Source: CBDCWA01 sp046048295 (GTDB taxonomy: Bacteria; Pseudomonadota; Alphaproteobacteria; Rhizobiales; Hyphomicrobiaceae). Taken from it: a stretch of DNA of 5,598 bases. Every line of letters starts with the position of its first letter. Positions within the stretch are counted from its first letter, which is position 1. Below are positions 1 through 5,598 of the stretch, in pieces. The notes beneath the pieces were generated by a model. It saw only the letters and a list, made by a program, of their open reading frames with translations. It ran no database searches and was not told the DNA's origin. Where the stretch lies: contig JBJOGJ010000248.1 of assembly GCA_046048295.1 (NCBI GenBank), positions 1 through 5,598 of the forward strand, in the 5' to 3' direction. The translations under genes were made by a program, and so were the position numbers.

Positions 1-240
1 GTGTCCTGACTGTGGGAGGCGGGACGGCGGAGCGGCACGCACGGGCGACACACCCGGCCGTGCCGGGGCTCGCCACGGCCGCTTCGGTGCAAATCCGAAG
101 TCGGAGACCGTTGAACGCCGTGGGTAGGCCGCAAATCTCTGCGCGGGGCGGGCTTCGTCCGCCACATAGTATTACTAGCGACGCGGACGATACCTCCGCC
201 CCGCACCCCTTCTGATGCCTCGACCCGGGAGACCCGCCAT
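1..240 (+). promoter_or_regulatory. Structured leader RNA, possible divergent cobalamin riboswitch (5' end may lie outside the window)
   Basis: Two elements match known cobalamin (B12) riboswitch signatures. At 82-100 CTTCGG and CCGAAG form a perfect hairpin that contains GGTGCAAATCC, the usual GGTG-AAATCC motif. At 222-238 the string GACCCGGGAGACCCGCC resembles the B12 box; its inner stem has changed from CAGG/CCTG to CGGG/CCCG, a compensated change. GCCACATAG at 161-169 partly resembles the GCCACTG motif. Other helices are clear: CGGCACG/CGTGCCG (33-39 with 59-65), CCACGGC/GCCGTGG (73-79 with 117-123) enclosing the first hairpin, and a 17-bp arm between 143 and 204. The usual GGGAA and CCCGCAACTGT core motifs are not seen, so the element is divergent, degraded or another structured RNA. 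Riboswitches of this class normally shut down B12 synthesis or uptake genes when cobalamin binds, but no such gene follows here. Confidence 0.5.
143..204 (+). repeat. Long two-part inverted repeat (hairpin arm) inside the leader RNA
   Basis: GCGGGGCGG (143-151) is perfectly complementary to CCGCCCCGC (196-204). Nested inside it, TCGTCCGC (155-162) is complementary to GCGGACGA (183-190). The terminal loop carries the near-palindrome TAGTATTACTA (167-177). The arm has 17 Watson-Crick pairs interrupted by one small internal loop. In a cobalamin riboswitch it would sit between the ligand core and the B12 box, where a peripheral arm of variable length is common. No T run follows, so it is not an intrinsic terminator. 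Confidence 0.7.
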
Positions 241-524
241 TGGAACCATTTAGTTGTAGCAGCACTACTTTTTATGCGCGCGAGTATCGCATCAAGCGGC
301 TGCGCCAGCGCCTGACGATCGCCAACCTGCGGGAGGCGCTGAGCGCCGGGCGTCCGGTTGCGCGCCGGCAGCATCCTCCGAAGGATGCCCTGTCGCTCAG
401 GGCGCAACGCGGCCAGCAGATCGCGGCGGATGCGGCTGGCAGTGGGCGCACGCATCCACGTGGAGGCGGCGGCAAACGCCGGCGTCCTCGCGGATCGCCA
501 GGCGGCTAGGGTTCGTGCCGGCGC
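241..524. other. Stretch without an identifiable gene between the leader RNA and the dioxygenase stop
   Basis: Several open frames compete and none is convincing over its whole length. On the plus strand a frame starting with TTG at 240 and stopping at 507-509 (89 codons) has coding-like third positions from about 276 to 371, then loses them. Another plus frame becomes coding-like from about 430 to 520. On the minus strand a frame from an ATG at 453-455 looks protein-like over about 330-440 and then runs into the leader RNA as Arg-rich sequence. I recognise no domain, signal peptide or membrane segment in any of them. A 7-bp hairpin, GCATCCT/AGGATGC with a four-base loop, lies at 371-388 and lacks a T run. 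The frame switching would fit a decayed gene downstream of the riboswitch-like element, but this is inference. Confidence 0.4.
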
Positions 525-1394
525 CTACTCCGACAACAGATCGCCTTCGACCGTGCAGCGGCGCAGCAGGCGATTCTCCTCCTTCGGGAAGTAGGTACGC
601 GCGTGGATCAGGCAGCGATTGTCCCACATGACGAAGTCGCCGAGCGTCCATTCGTGCTCATAGACGAAGTCCTTGCGCTCGCCGATCTCGTAGAGCTGCT
701 CGAGGATCCGGTCGCTTTCCTCGGGCGGCACGCCCTCGATGCGCTGCGTCATCAGGCGGTCGACGAACAGCGCCTTGCGGCCGGTCTCGGGGTGCGAGAC
801 GAACACCGGGTGGAAGAAGTGGGGCGAGCCGGAGATGTCGCGGTCGAGGTCGACCTTCTCGGTGCGCTTGTATTCGTGGATGTGGAGGGCCTTCTTGCCG
901 GTTAGCTTGCGCTTCAGGTCTTCCGGCACCGCGTCGTAGGCCTTGTACATGTTCGAGAACAGCGTGTTGCCGCCGTAGGAGGGCAGCTCGACGGCATAAA
1001 GGAAGGTGTAGCGGTAGGGCCGCGCGGTGTAGCCGCTGTCGATGTGGTACCACATATCGCCGTCGCCGAAGGCGCCGATCGGCTTGCCGTCGATCTTCAT
1101 GTTGGAGACGAGGAGCACGCGCGGATCGTTCTGGAGCACGCCCTCGGTGCGTTCGGCGAGGTCCTGCGGCGCCTGTTTCCGAATTCCGAGGTCGCCGAAG
1201 TAGCTGGCGAAGCGGAGTTGCTGCTCCTGGTCGATCTGCTGGCCGCGGAAGACCAGCACCAGGTGCTCCTGCCAGGCCTTGCGTATCGCCTCGACCTGGG
1301 CAGCGGAGAGCGGTTTCGTCACGTCGACGCCGCGGATTTCCGCGCCGCACGCCTGCGAGAGGGGGATGACCTCGATGTCGAGCGTTTCCTGCAT
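525..1394 (-). CDS. TauD/TfdA-family Fe(II)/2-oxoglutarate-dependent dioxygenase
   Basis: The product is 289 residues, a usual length for the family. Such cytoplasmic enzymes use O2 and 2-oxoglutarate to hydroxylate a substrate, releasing succinate and CO2; known members act on taurine, alkyl sulfates or phenoxyacetates. The full catalytic set is visible: His117 and Asp119 in WYHIDS and the distal His264 in CLIHAR form the iron-binding facial triad. Thr144 in GGNTLF and Arg279, fifteen residues after the distal His as in TauD, fit 2-oxoglutarate binding. The N-terminal part (about 6-60) has the typical GAEIRGVDVTKPLS and LVFRGQ blocks. The ATG at 1394 is chosen because GAGGA lies seven bases upstream and because a likely promoter overlaps the only longer start, a TTG at 1433. 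The gene faces away from parC and has no linked transporter or sulfonate gene, so the substrate cannot be assigned. The family call is sure; the specific reaction is not. Confidence 0.93.
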   Translation of the reverse strand: MQETLDIEVIPLSQACGAEIRGVDVTKPLSAAQVEAIRKAWQEHLVLVFRGQQIDQEQQLRFASYFGDLGIRKQAPQDLAERTEGVLQNDPRVLLVSNMKIDGKPIGAFGDGDMWYHIDSGYTARPYRYTFLYAVELPSYGGNTLFSNMYKAYDAVPEDLKRKLTGKKALHIHEYKRTEKVDLDRDISGSPHFFHPVFVSHPETGRKALFVDRLMTQRIEGVPPEESDRILEQLYEIGERKDFVYEHEWTLGDFVMWDNRCLIHARTYFPKEENRLLRRCTVEGDLLSE

Positions 1395-1401
1395 ATCCGC
1401 G

Positions 1402-1406
1402 TCCTC
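1402..1406 (-). promoter_or_regulatory. Shine-Dalgarno site that fixes the dioxygenase start
   Basis: On the minus strand GAGGA lies seven bases before the ATG at 1394. It favours this start over the in-frame TTG at 1433, which would add 13 residues and lacks a comparable site. Confidence 0.65.
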
Positions 1407-1432
1407 GGGCTGGTGTGATATGATGGGCTTCA

Positions 1433-1461
1433 AGGCTAATTTCCGGCAGGGGATGGGTCAA
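1433..1461 (-). promoter_or_regulatory. Candidate sigma-70-type promoter of the dioxygenase gene
   Basis: On the minus strand TTGACC (1461-1456) matches the -35 consensus at five of six bases. It is followed after exactly 17 bases by TAGCCT (1438-1433), a weak -10 element. Transcription would start near 1426, giving a leader of about 30 bases before the ATG at 1394. The position, in the gap after the upstream gene's stop, supports independent transcription of the dioxygenase. The -10 box keeps only the first, second and last consensus bases. Confidence 0.4.
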
Positions 1462-1491
1462 GGGCGCTTCACCGGCCTTTTCCCGGCGGCA

Positions 1492-1986
1492 CTATTCCTG
1501 CAGCGCCTTGTCGAGCTTGGCGAACATGTAGTCCCATTTGCTGGTCTGCGATGCGACCAGCGCCTGCATGGTCCCGCGCAACTCGGCGAGCAGCTTGCAG
1601 TCCGGCGTCGCCGCCGCCGCGCCCTGTTCGCCCTGGTTGGTGATCTTGGCCAGGAGTTCGCCGGCCTTGGCGTCGTACTCCGCGATCTGAGGGTCCTGCA
1701 CGAGGGGCGTGCCGTACTTGATGAAATCGGCGTGCGACCAGCCGCGTTTCGTCTTCAGCTGGCGCAGGCGGGCCTGGAACACCGGCGTTTTCCGGCCATT
1801 CAGCTCCGAGAGCGCAATCGCTGCCTTGTCGACGACCTGTTCGAAGTCGGAACGCTGGCAGGTCTGGGCCTTGGCCTCGACGGCAGGCGAGACCGCGGCG
1901 AGCGCCAGGGCCATTCCGACGACGATCACCTCGGAAGTGCCAGAAATTGGTTTTCTCTTTGTTCTCGGCGCACCCAGATCATTCAT
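1492..1986 (-). CDS. Small secreted protein of unknown function with two cysteines
   Basis: The product is 164 residues. The N-terminus looks like a long Sec signal peptide: a basic stretch (RTKRK, about 8-12), a hydrophobic core (about 20-35) and a probable cleavage after AKA at residue 40, leaving a mature domain of about 124 residues. That domain is helical and charged in appearance and has exactly two cysteines, Cys43 and Cys130, which could form a periplasmic disulfide. A block GWSHADFIKYG (82-92) and the C-terminal SKWDYMFAKLDK (149-160) look like family signatures. I associate proteins of this kind with rhizobia, but I know of no function and no catalytic motif is seen. The start is the ATG at 1986; a GTG at residue 20 would remove the basic region and give a poorer signal peptide. 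The gene follows parC by 87 bp on the same strand and may be cotranscribed with it. Confidence 0.85.
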   Translation of the reverse strand: MNDLGAPRTKRKPISGTSEVIVVGMALALAAVSPAVEAKAQTCQRSDFEQVVDKAAIALSELNGRKTPVFQARLRQLKTKRGWSHADFIKYGTPLVQDPQIAEYDAKAGELLAKITNQGEQGAAAATPDCKLLAELRGTMQALVASQTSKWDYMFAKLDKALQE

Positions 1987-1996
1987 GGGCTCAGTC

Positions 1997-2077
1997 TTAG
2001 ACCGGCGCCATGAGGTCGGGCAAGTGCTGCAGGGTCACGATCGAAATCCTCCCCACAGCGTCATCTGCTATCGTCAA
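1997..2077 (-). CDS. Possible 26-codon small ORF overlapping the parC stop
   Basis: A TTG codon at 2077-2075 overlaps the parC TGA (TTGA, a four-base overlap typical of translationally coupled genes). The frame runs 26 codons to a TAA at 1999-1997, ten bases before the ATG of the next gene. Base composition by codon position is coding-like: by my count G or C occurs at about 65%, 38% and 81% of first, second and third positions. The encoded peptide contains ADDAVGRISIVTLQHLPDL, hydrophobic with isolated charges. A GTG at 2038, preceded by GGGGAGGA, would give a 13-codon product instead. The frame is also open upstream inside parC, so it could equally be a remnant, or be reached by a -1 slip on the TTTT at the parC end. 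No homolog is recognised. Confidence 0.25.
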   Translation of the reverse strand: MTIADDAVGRISIVTLQHLPDLMAPV

Positions 2078-4323
2078 AACGGTGAGCCGAACTTGTTGGA
2101 GCGCGGGAAGCCCTTGGGGCACATCTTGCCGGCCTGTGCGCGTTGCCCACGCCATTCCGCGAGTTCCGACCAGGACAGCGTGAACGTCCGCCCCGCTGCA
2201 TCCTGCCAGGAGAGGCCGTCAGCCTTGGCGAAGGTGCGCACATCGGACAGGCTGCCGTCCTTGAAGCGCTGCAGGATGACGCCCTTGCCGCGCGTCATCT
2301 CGTTGACCTCTGCCAGCGGGAATACCAGCATCTTGCGGTTCTCGCCGATGGTTGCCACGTGGTCCCCTTCTACAGGTACGCAGACGAGGGCCTCATCGGG
2401 CTCCGTCACGTTCAGAACCTGCTTACCCTTGCGAGTAGAAGCGACGACATCGTCCTCCGGCACGATGAAGCCGTTGCCGGCGGAGGAGGCGACCAACAGC
2501 TTGCGGCCGGGCTGATGCGCGAACAGCTCCACGATCGCATGGTTTTCCTCGAGGTCGACGATCAGGCGCACCGGCTCGCCATGGCCGCGGCCGCCGGGAA
2601 GCTGGTTCGCGTCAAGCGTGTAGAACTTGCCGTTCGTGGTGAAGAGCAGCAGCTTGTCAGTTGTCTGCGCATATACCGCACACCAGAGTTCGTCGCCCTG
2701 CTTGAAGTCGAGCTTCGAGAGATCCTCCTGGTGGCCCTTCATGGCGCGGATCCAGCCCTTGGCGGAGAGGATGACGGTAATCGGCTCCTTCTCGATCAGG
2801 GCCTGTTCCAGGTCGACCTCAATAACCGGGGCATCGGTGAAAGTGGTACGGCGGCGACCGAGATCGGTCTTCTTGGAGTATTGCTCACGGACTTCGCGTA
2901 TTTCTCCCGATATGCGTTGCCACTGCATATCCTCGGAACCAAGCAGGTCCAGCAGTTCCTTGCGCTCCTTATTCAAACGCTCGTGCTCGGCCTTGATCTC
3001 CATTTCCTCGAGCCTGGAGAGTGCGCGCAAGCGGAGGTTGAGGATCGCGTCTACCTGGACTTCGGTGAGCTTGAACGCTGCCATGAGCCTGGCGCGCGGT
3101 TCATCCTCGAAGCGGATGATGCGGATCACCTCGTCAATATTGAGGTAGGCGATCAGATAGCCGTCGAGCACCTCGAGGCGATGCTCGATCTTGCTCAGGC
3201 GGAACCTGGAGCGGCGAACAAGAACATCCACGCGATGCTCGAGCCACTGGCGAAGTACATCGCCGAGCGAGAGCACGTTCGGCACCTGCCCAGCCGACAG
3301 AACGTTCATGTTGAGCCCAAAGCGGATCTCGAGTTCGGTCAGCCGGAATACGCTTTCCATCATCAGGACAGGGTCGACTGTCCGGCTCTTCGGCTCAATC
3401 ACGAGGCGGATCACTTCTGCGGATTCGTCACGCACATCGCCAACGAGCGGAAGCTTCTTCTCACCGATCAGGTCCGCGATCTTCTCGTACACCTTGCCCT
3501 TTTGTACCTGATAGGGGATTTCGGTAACGACGATCTGGTAGCCGCCGCGCCCGGTATCCTCCTTGTGCCAGCGGGCACGGAGTCGAAACGAGCCGCGGCC
3601 GGTCCGATAGGCCTCAATGATGTTTTCCCGCGGCTCCACGAGTTCGCCACCGGTCGGGAAGTCTGGGCCAGGGATGAATTCGACCAGCTTCTCAATGCCG
3701 GTGTTCGGATGCTTCACGAGGTGCAGGAGGGCATTGCAAAGCTCCTCGACATTATGTGGCGGGATGTTGGTCGCCATGCCGACGGCGATGCCGGAAGAGC
3801 CATTGGCAAGAAGATTCGGGAAAGCAGCCGGCAGGACCACCGGCTCCTCCTCCTCACCATTGAACGTCGCTCGGAATTCGACCGTATCCTCGTCGATCGC
3901 CTGAAGAAGCATGGCCGCCGTATCGGAAAGCCTAGCCTCCGTGTACCGGTATGCGGCGGCACCATCGCCATCGATGTTGCCAAAATTGCCTTGGCCGTCG
4001 ATCAGCGGATAACGGACGGCGAAATCCTGGGCCAGCCGCACCAGCGCATCGTAGACTGCCTGATCGCCGTGGGGATGGAACTTGCCAATGACGTCGCCGA
4101 CGACACGCGCGCACTTCTTGTATGCGGAAACCGGATCAAGGCGGAGTTCACGCATCGCATAGAGGATGCGCCGATGGACCGGCTTCAGGCCGTCGCGCAC
4201 GTCGGGGAGAGCCCGCCCCATGATGGTGGAGAGCGCATAAGAGAGATAGCGCTCCTCGAGAGCTTCTTTCAGGGTAATCGGCTCGACTGGCCCATCCCCA
4301 GGGAGAATCGGTTTGTCCGTCAT
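2074..4323 (-). CDS. parC: DNA topoisomerase IV subunit A
   Basis: ParC is the DNA-cleaving subunit of topoisomerase IV, which with ParE (not in the window) unlinks daughter chromosomes by ATP-driven passage of one duplex through another. The product is 749 residues, near the usual size. The N-terminal breakage-reunion domain carries DGLKPVHRRILYAM (44-57), HPHGD (83-87) and AAAYRYTEARLS, whose Tyr127 is the catalytic residue that links to DNA. GIAVGMATNIPPHN (178-191) is also characteristic. A charged helical segment (about 425-487) precedes a C-terminal beta-pinwheel of about 250 residues with repeated blade motifs such as KGWIRAMKG, NGKFYTL and RGKGVILQRF. The GyrA box QRRGGKG is absent and the tail (AGKMCPKGFPRSNKFG) is of alphaproteobacterial ParC type, favouring ParC over GyrA. 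Gln88 and Asp92 occupy the main quinolone-resistance positions (Ser80 and Glu84 in E. coli ParC). The ATG start is firm because an in-frame TAA lies four codons upstream. No strong ribosome-binding site is seen. Confidence 0.97.
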   Translation of the reverse strand: MTDKPILPGDGPVEPITLKEALEERYLSYALSTIMGRALPDVRDGLKPVHRRILYAMRELRLDPVSAYKKCARVVGDVIGKFHPHGDQAVYDALVRLAQDFAVRYPLIDGQGNFGNIDGDGAAAYRYTEARLSDTAAMLLQAIDEDTVEFRATFNGEEEEPVVLPAAFPNLLANGSSGIAVGMATNIPPHNVEELCNALLHLVKHPNTGIEKLVEFIPGPDFPTGGELVEPRENIIEAYRTGRGSFRLRARWHKEDTGRGGYQIVVTEIPYQVQKGKVYEKIADLIGEKKLPLVGDVRDESAEVIRLVIEPKSRTVDPVLMMESVFRLTELEIRFGLNMNVLSAGQVPNVLSLGDVLRQWLEHRVDVLVRRSRFRLSKIEHRLEVLDGYLIAYLNIDEVIRIIRFEDEPRARLMAAFKLTEVQVDAILNLRLRALSRLEEMEIKAEHERLNKERKELLDLLGSEDMQWQRISGEIREVREQYSKKTDLGRRRTTFTDAPVIEVDLEQALIEKEPITVILSAKGWIRAMKGHQEDLSKLDFKQGDELWCAVYAQTTDKLLLFTTNGKFYTLDANQLPGGRGHGEPVRLIVDLEENHAIVELFAHQPGRKLLVASSAGNGFIVPEDDVVASTRKGKQVLNVTEPDEALVCVPVEGDHVATIGENRKMLVFPLAEVNEMTRGKGVILQRFKDGSLSDVRTFAKADGLSWQDAAGRTFTLSWSELAEWRGQRAQAGKMCPKGFPRSNKFGSPF

Positions 4324-4419
4324 GATGCCGGGTTACAGCGGCCCGCGTCCCCACTCAAGTGCGCTGCTGCCACACCCACAGTTGCGAGGCCCTATGGGAC
4401 CAACCTCCTGCAGCGCCCG

Positions 4420-5457
4420 CTAATCCCGACGGTCAAAGCCAATCTTGGCAACAAGTGTACGTGCCGTATCCTCGAACTTGACCTGCTCGGAAAGCAGCAG
4501 GCGTTCGGAATTGAGCTTTCCCCAACCTCGCACGAGTGGCGAAGGTGCCACGTCGTCGCGTATCGGGTACTCGTAGAAGTCCTGGGCGTAGATGAACTGG
4601 GCCGGCTTCGAAGTCAGGAAGTCCATCAAAAGGATCGCGCTTTCCTTGTTGCGCGCGTGCTTAGTGAGTGCCATCCCCGAGATCGAAATATGCGTACCTC
4701 GATCCTTCGAGTTCGGAAAGACCAAACGCACGTCCTGGGCCGCGGCCCGCTGGGCGGCATCTCGCTTGTGGTTCAGCATCTGCCCCAGGTGATAGCTATA
4801 GACAACGGCAACATCGCACTTCCCAGCCTTGATCTGCATGATCTGCTCGTAGTCTTCATCGCCAGGCGGCACTGCAAGATTGCCCTTGATGTCCTTGAGC
4901 CAGCGCTCCGTCCAGCCATTGCCCATGTGGGCGATCAACGATGCAAAGAGGCCAGTATTGTACGAATGCTGGCCGGAGCGCATGCACAACCTGCCCTTCC
5001 ACTCCGGGTCACCCAGTTCCTCATATGTGAGTTCATCAACCTTGACGCGGTCCCTGGAGACAATGGCAACACGTGCGCGTCGCGTAAGTCCGAACCAATG
5101 ACCTGCCGGATCGCGATAGCTAAGCGGCATGCGCTCGCGCAGAAAGGCGTTGGTCACGGGTTGGGTAATGCCTGCCCGCTTGGCCGCCACCAACTCACTG
5201 AGATCCTTGGTCAGAATCAGATCAGCTGGGCTGCGAGCCTGTTCCCTGCCAATGCGTTCGACGAGCCCTTGTGGCACATTGACCACGTTCGTCCGGATGC
5301 CGGTCAGGTTCTCGAACACACCCAACAGCGGGGCTGTCAGCTCCCTTTCGCGAGAACTATAGACATTGATCACCTCGTCTGCTTGGGCCGTAGCAAGCGA
5401 GGTGACAGCAAGTGATAACGTCGCCCACACTGCAATTGCCGATCTGCCGCCCAGCAT
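4420..5457 (-). CDS. Periplasmic iron-type ABC transporter substrate-binding protein (FbpA/FutA-like)
   Basis: The product is 345 residues with a Sec signal peptide: a short basic start, a hydrophobic core (about 7-22) and likely cleavage after AQA at residue 26. The mature protein follows the ferric-binding-protein pattern: INVYSSR (30-36), SPADLILT (76-83), AGITQPV (95-101), YEELGDPEWKGRLC (145-158), YNTGLFASLIAHMG (166-179), AGKCDVAVVYSYHLG (211-225) and a tail with YPIRDDVAPSPLV. These proteins capture a metal, usually Fe(III), in the periplasm and hand it to an inner-membrane ABC permease. Several expected ligand positions differ: the tyrosine pair of the hinge motif reads Tyr222-His223, the residue after YSSR is Glu rather than His, and the usual VVY motif near 132 reads AIVS. 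Metal, anion or other ligand specificity is therefore uncertain. No permease or ATPase gene adjoins it; parC follows 96 bp downstream. The start at 5457 has a strong ribosome-binding site. Confidence 0.9.
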   Translation of the reverse strand: MLGGRSAIAVWATLSLAVTSLATAQADEVINVYSSRERELTAPLLGVFENLTGIRTNVVNVPQGLVERIGREQARSPADLILTKDLSELVAAKRAGITQPVTNAFLRERMPLSYRDPAGHWFGLTRRARVAIVSRDRVKVDELTYEELGDPEWKGRLCMRSGQHSYNTGLFASLIAHMGNGWTERWLKDIKGNLAVPPGDEDYEQIMQIKAGKCDVAVVYSYHLGQMLNHKRDAAQRAAAQDVRLVFPNSKDRGTHISISGMALTKHARNKESAILLMDFLTSKPAQFIYAQDFYEYPIRDDVAPSPLVRGWGKLNSERLLLSEQVKFEDTARTLVAKIGFDRRD

Positions 5458-5463
5458 TCCATG

Positions 5464-5470
5464 CTCCTCT
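5464..5470 (-). promoter_or_regulatory. Strong Shine-Dalgarno site of the binding-protein gene
   Basis: On the minus strand AGAGGAG lies six bases before the ATG at 5457. It separates this start from an out-of-frame ATG five bases further upstream and supports the chosen N-terminus, which begins a good signal peptide. Confidence 0.75.
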
Positions 5471-5497
5471 CGCCGTGGCTATCCCGTTTGCCGAAGC

Positions 5498-5514
5498 AGT
5501 CACACGCTGTGACT
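5498..5514. promoter_or_regulatory. Perfect palindrome upstream of the binding-protein gene, candidate operator
   Basis: AGTCACA and TGTGACT are perfect inverted repeats with a three-base spacer (CGC), 41-57 bases upstream of the ATG at 5457. The size and symmetry suit a dimeric regulator such as a GntR-, MarR- or Fur-type protein, but it does not match the Fur, Irr or RirA sites I know. It could also form a short RNA hairpin if it is transcribed. No clear -35/-10 pair is seen around it. Confidence 0.4.
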
Positions 5515-5598
5515 TCCGAACCCAAATGCAAGACAAACGACCTCAAAATATGGCGAGCAGGTGGCGTCGCTCACCATGTAGTGCCGCTGCATTCGTTG

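Larger units (their letters stand above)
5458..5598. other. Non-coding region upstream of the binding-protein gene, to the window edge
   Basis: These 141 bases hold the ribosome-binding site and the palindrome described separately, and a moderately AT-rich segment at 5521-5555. I find no gene start on either strand and no convincing promoter, although the promoter of the leftward gene should lie here. Confidence 0.5.

Noticed and set aside
82..107. A tRNA T-arm-like hairpin (7-base loop TGCAAAT)
   Set aside because: The loop lacks the TTC of a T-loop, and no matching acceptor strand, anticodon arm or D arm is found upstream. The B12-riboswitch reading explains it better.
256..273. GTAG/CTAC hairpin followed by five Ts as a riboswitch terminator
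   Set aside because: The stem has only four pairs, two of them A-T, which is too weak to call, although its place just after the B12-box-like element is suggestive.
1..455. A minus-strand frame open from an ATG at 455 to the window edge
   Set aside because: Only its first part looks protein-like; the rest is Arg-rich, low in structure and overlaps the structured RNA. No ribosome-binding site and no recognised domain.
1395..1433. A longer dioxygenase N-terminus from a TTG at 1433
   Set aside because: It would begin inside the likely -10 promoter element and lacks a ribosome-binding site, whereas the ATG at 1394 has a good one and starts at the conserved domain.
1470..1488. A hairpin (CGCCGG/CCGGTG on the minus strand) after the small secreted gene as a terminator
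   Set aside because: The six-pair stem contains a G-T pair and no T run follows, so it does not qualify as an intrinsic terminator.
1995..2023. TTGCCC and CTAAGA, 17 bases apart, as a promoter for the small secreted gene
   Set aside because: Both boxes match poorly, and the predicted transcript would start within a few bases of the ATG.
4388..4401. A short imperfect hairpin (GGCCC/GGGACC) between the binding-protein gene and parC
   Set aside because: The stem is short and bulged and no T run follows; it is compatible with chance.
2143..5415. A 1090-codon open frame on the plus strand, antisense to parC and the binding-protein gene
   Set aside because: It shares codon boundaries with both genes on the opposite strand, so its stops would require TTA, CTA or TCA codons in them, which GC-rich genomes rarely use. 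The 96-bp gap is also a multiple of three. Both sense genes have unmistakable family motifs.

Overview
The window looks like chromosomal DNA from a GC-rich alphaproteobacterium, probably of the Hyphomicrobiales (rhizobia and relatives). The evidence is the strong G/C preference at third codon positions, a 749-residue ParC of alphaproteobacterial type, and a small secreted two-cysteine protein of a kind I associate with Bradyrhizobium and its relatives. No database search was possible, so the placement is inferred.

All confident genes lie on the minus strand. Read in their own direction, from the right edge leftwards, they are: an exported iron-type (FbpA/FutA-like) ABC transporter binding protein (5457-4420); parC, topoisomerase IV subunit A (4323-2074); a possible 26-codon ORF overlapping the parC stop (2077-1997); a small secreted protein of unknown function (1986-1492); and a TauD/TfdA-family Fe(II)/2-oxoglutarate dioxygenase (1394-525) with its own plausible promoter and Shine-Dalgarno site. 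The gaps are 96 bp between the binding protein and parC, 87 bp between parC and the small protein, and 97 bp between the small protein and the dioxygenase start. The genes share an orientation but do not form an obvious functional pathway. The binding protein has no permease or ATPase gene beside it in the window.

The left 524 bp holds no gene I can name. Positions 1-240 on the plus strand look like a structured leader RNA with two cobalamin-riboswitch hallmarks, a GGTGCAAATCC hairpin and a B12-box-like element, but other conserved core motifs are missing. It points towards about 285 bp of ambiguous sequence (241-524) and then the 3' end of the dioxygenase gene, so it has no recognisable target gene. 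It may be a divergent or decaying riboswitch, or one that drives an antisense RNA.

No mobile element, tRNA, rRNA or CRISPR array was seen. The items most worth a second look are the orphan riboswitch-like RNA, the altered metal-binding positions of the binding protein, the perfect palindrome upstream of that gene, and the small ORF overlapping the end of parC.
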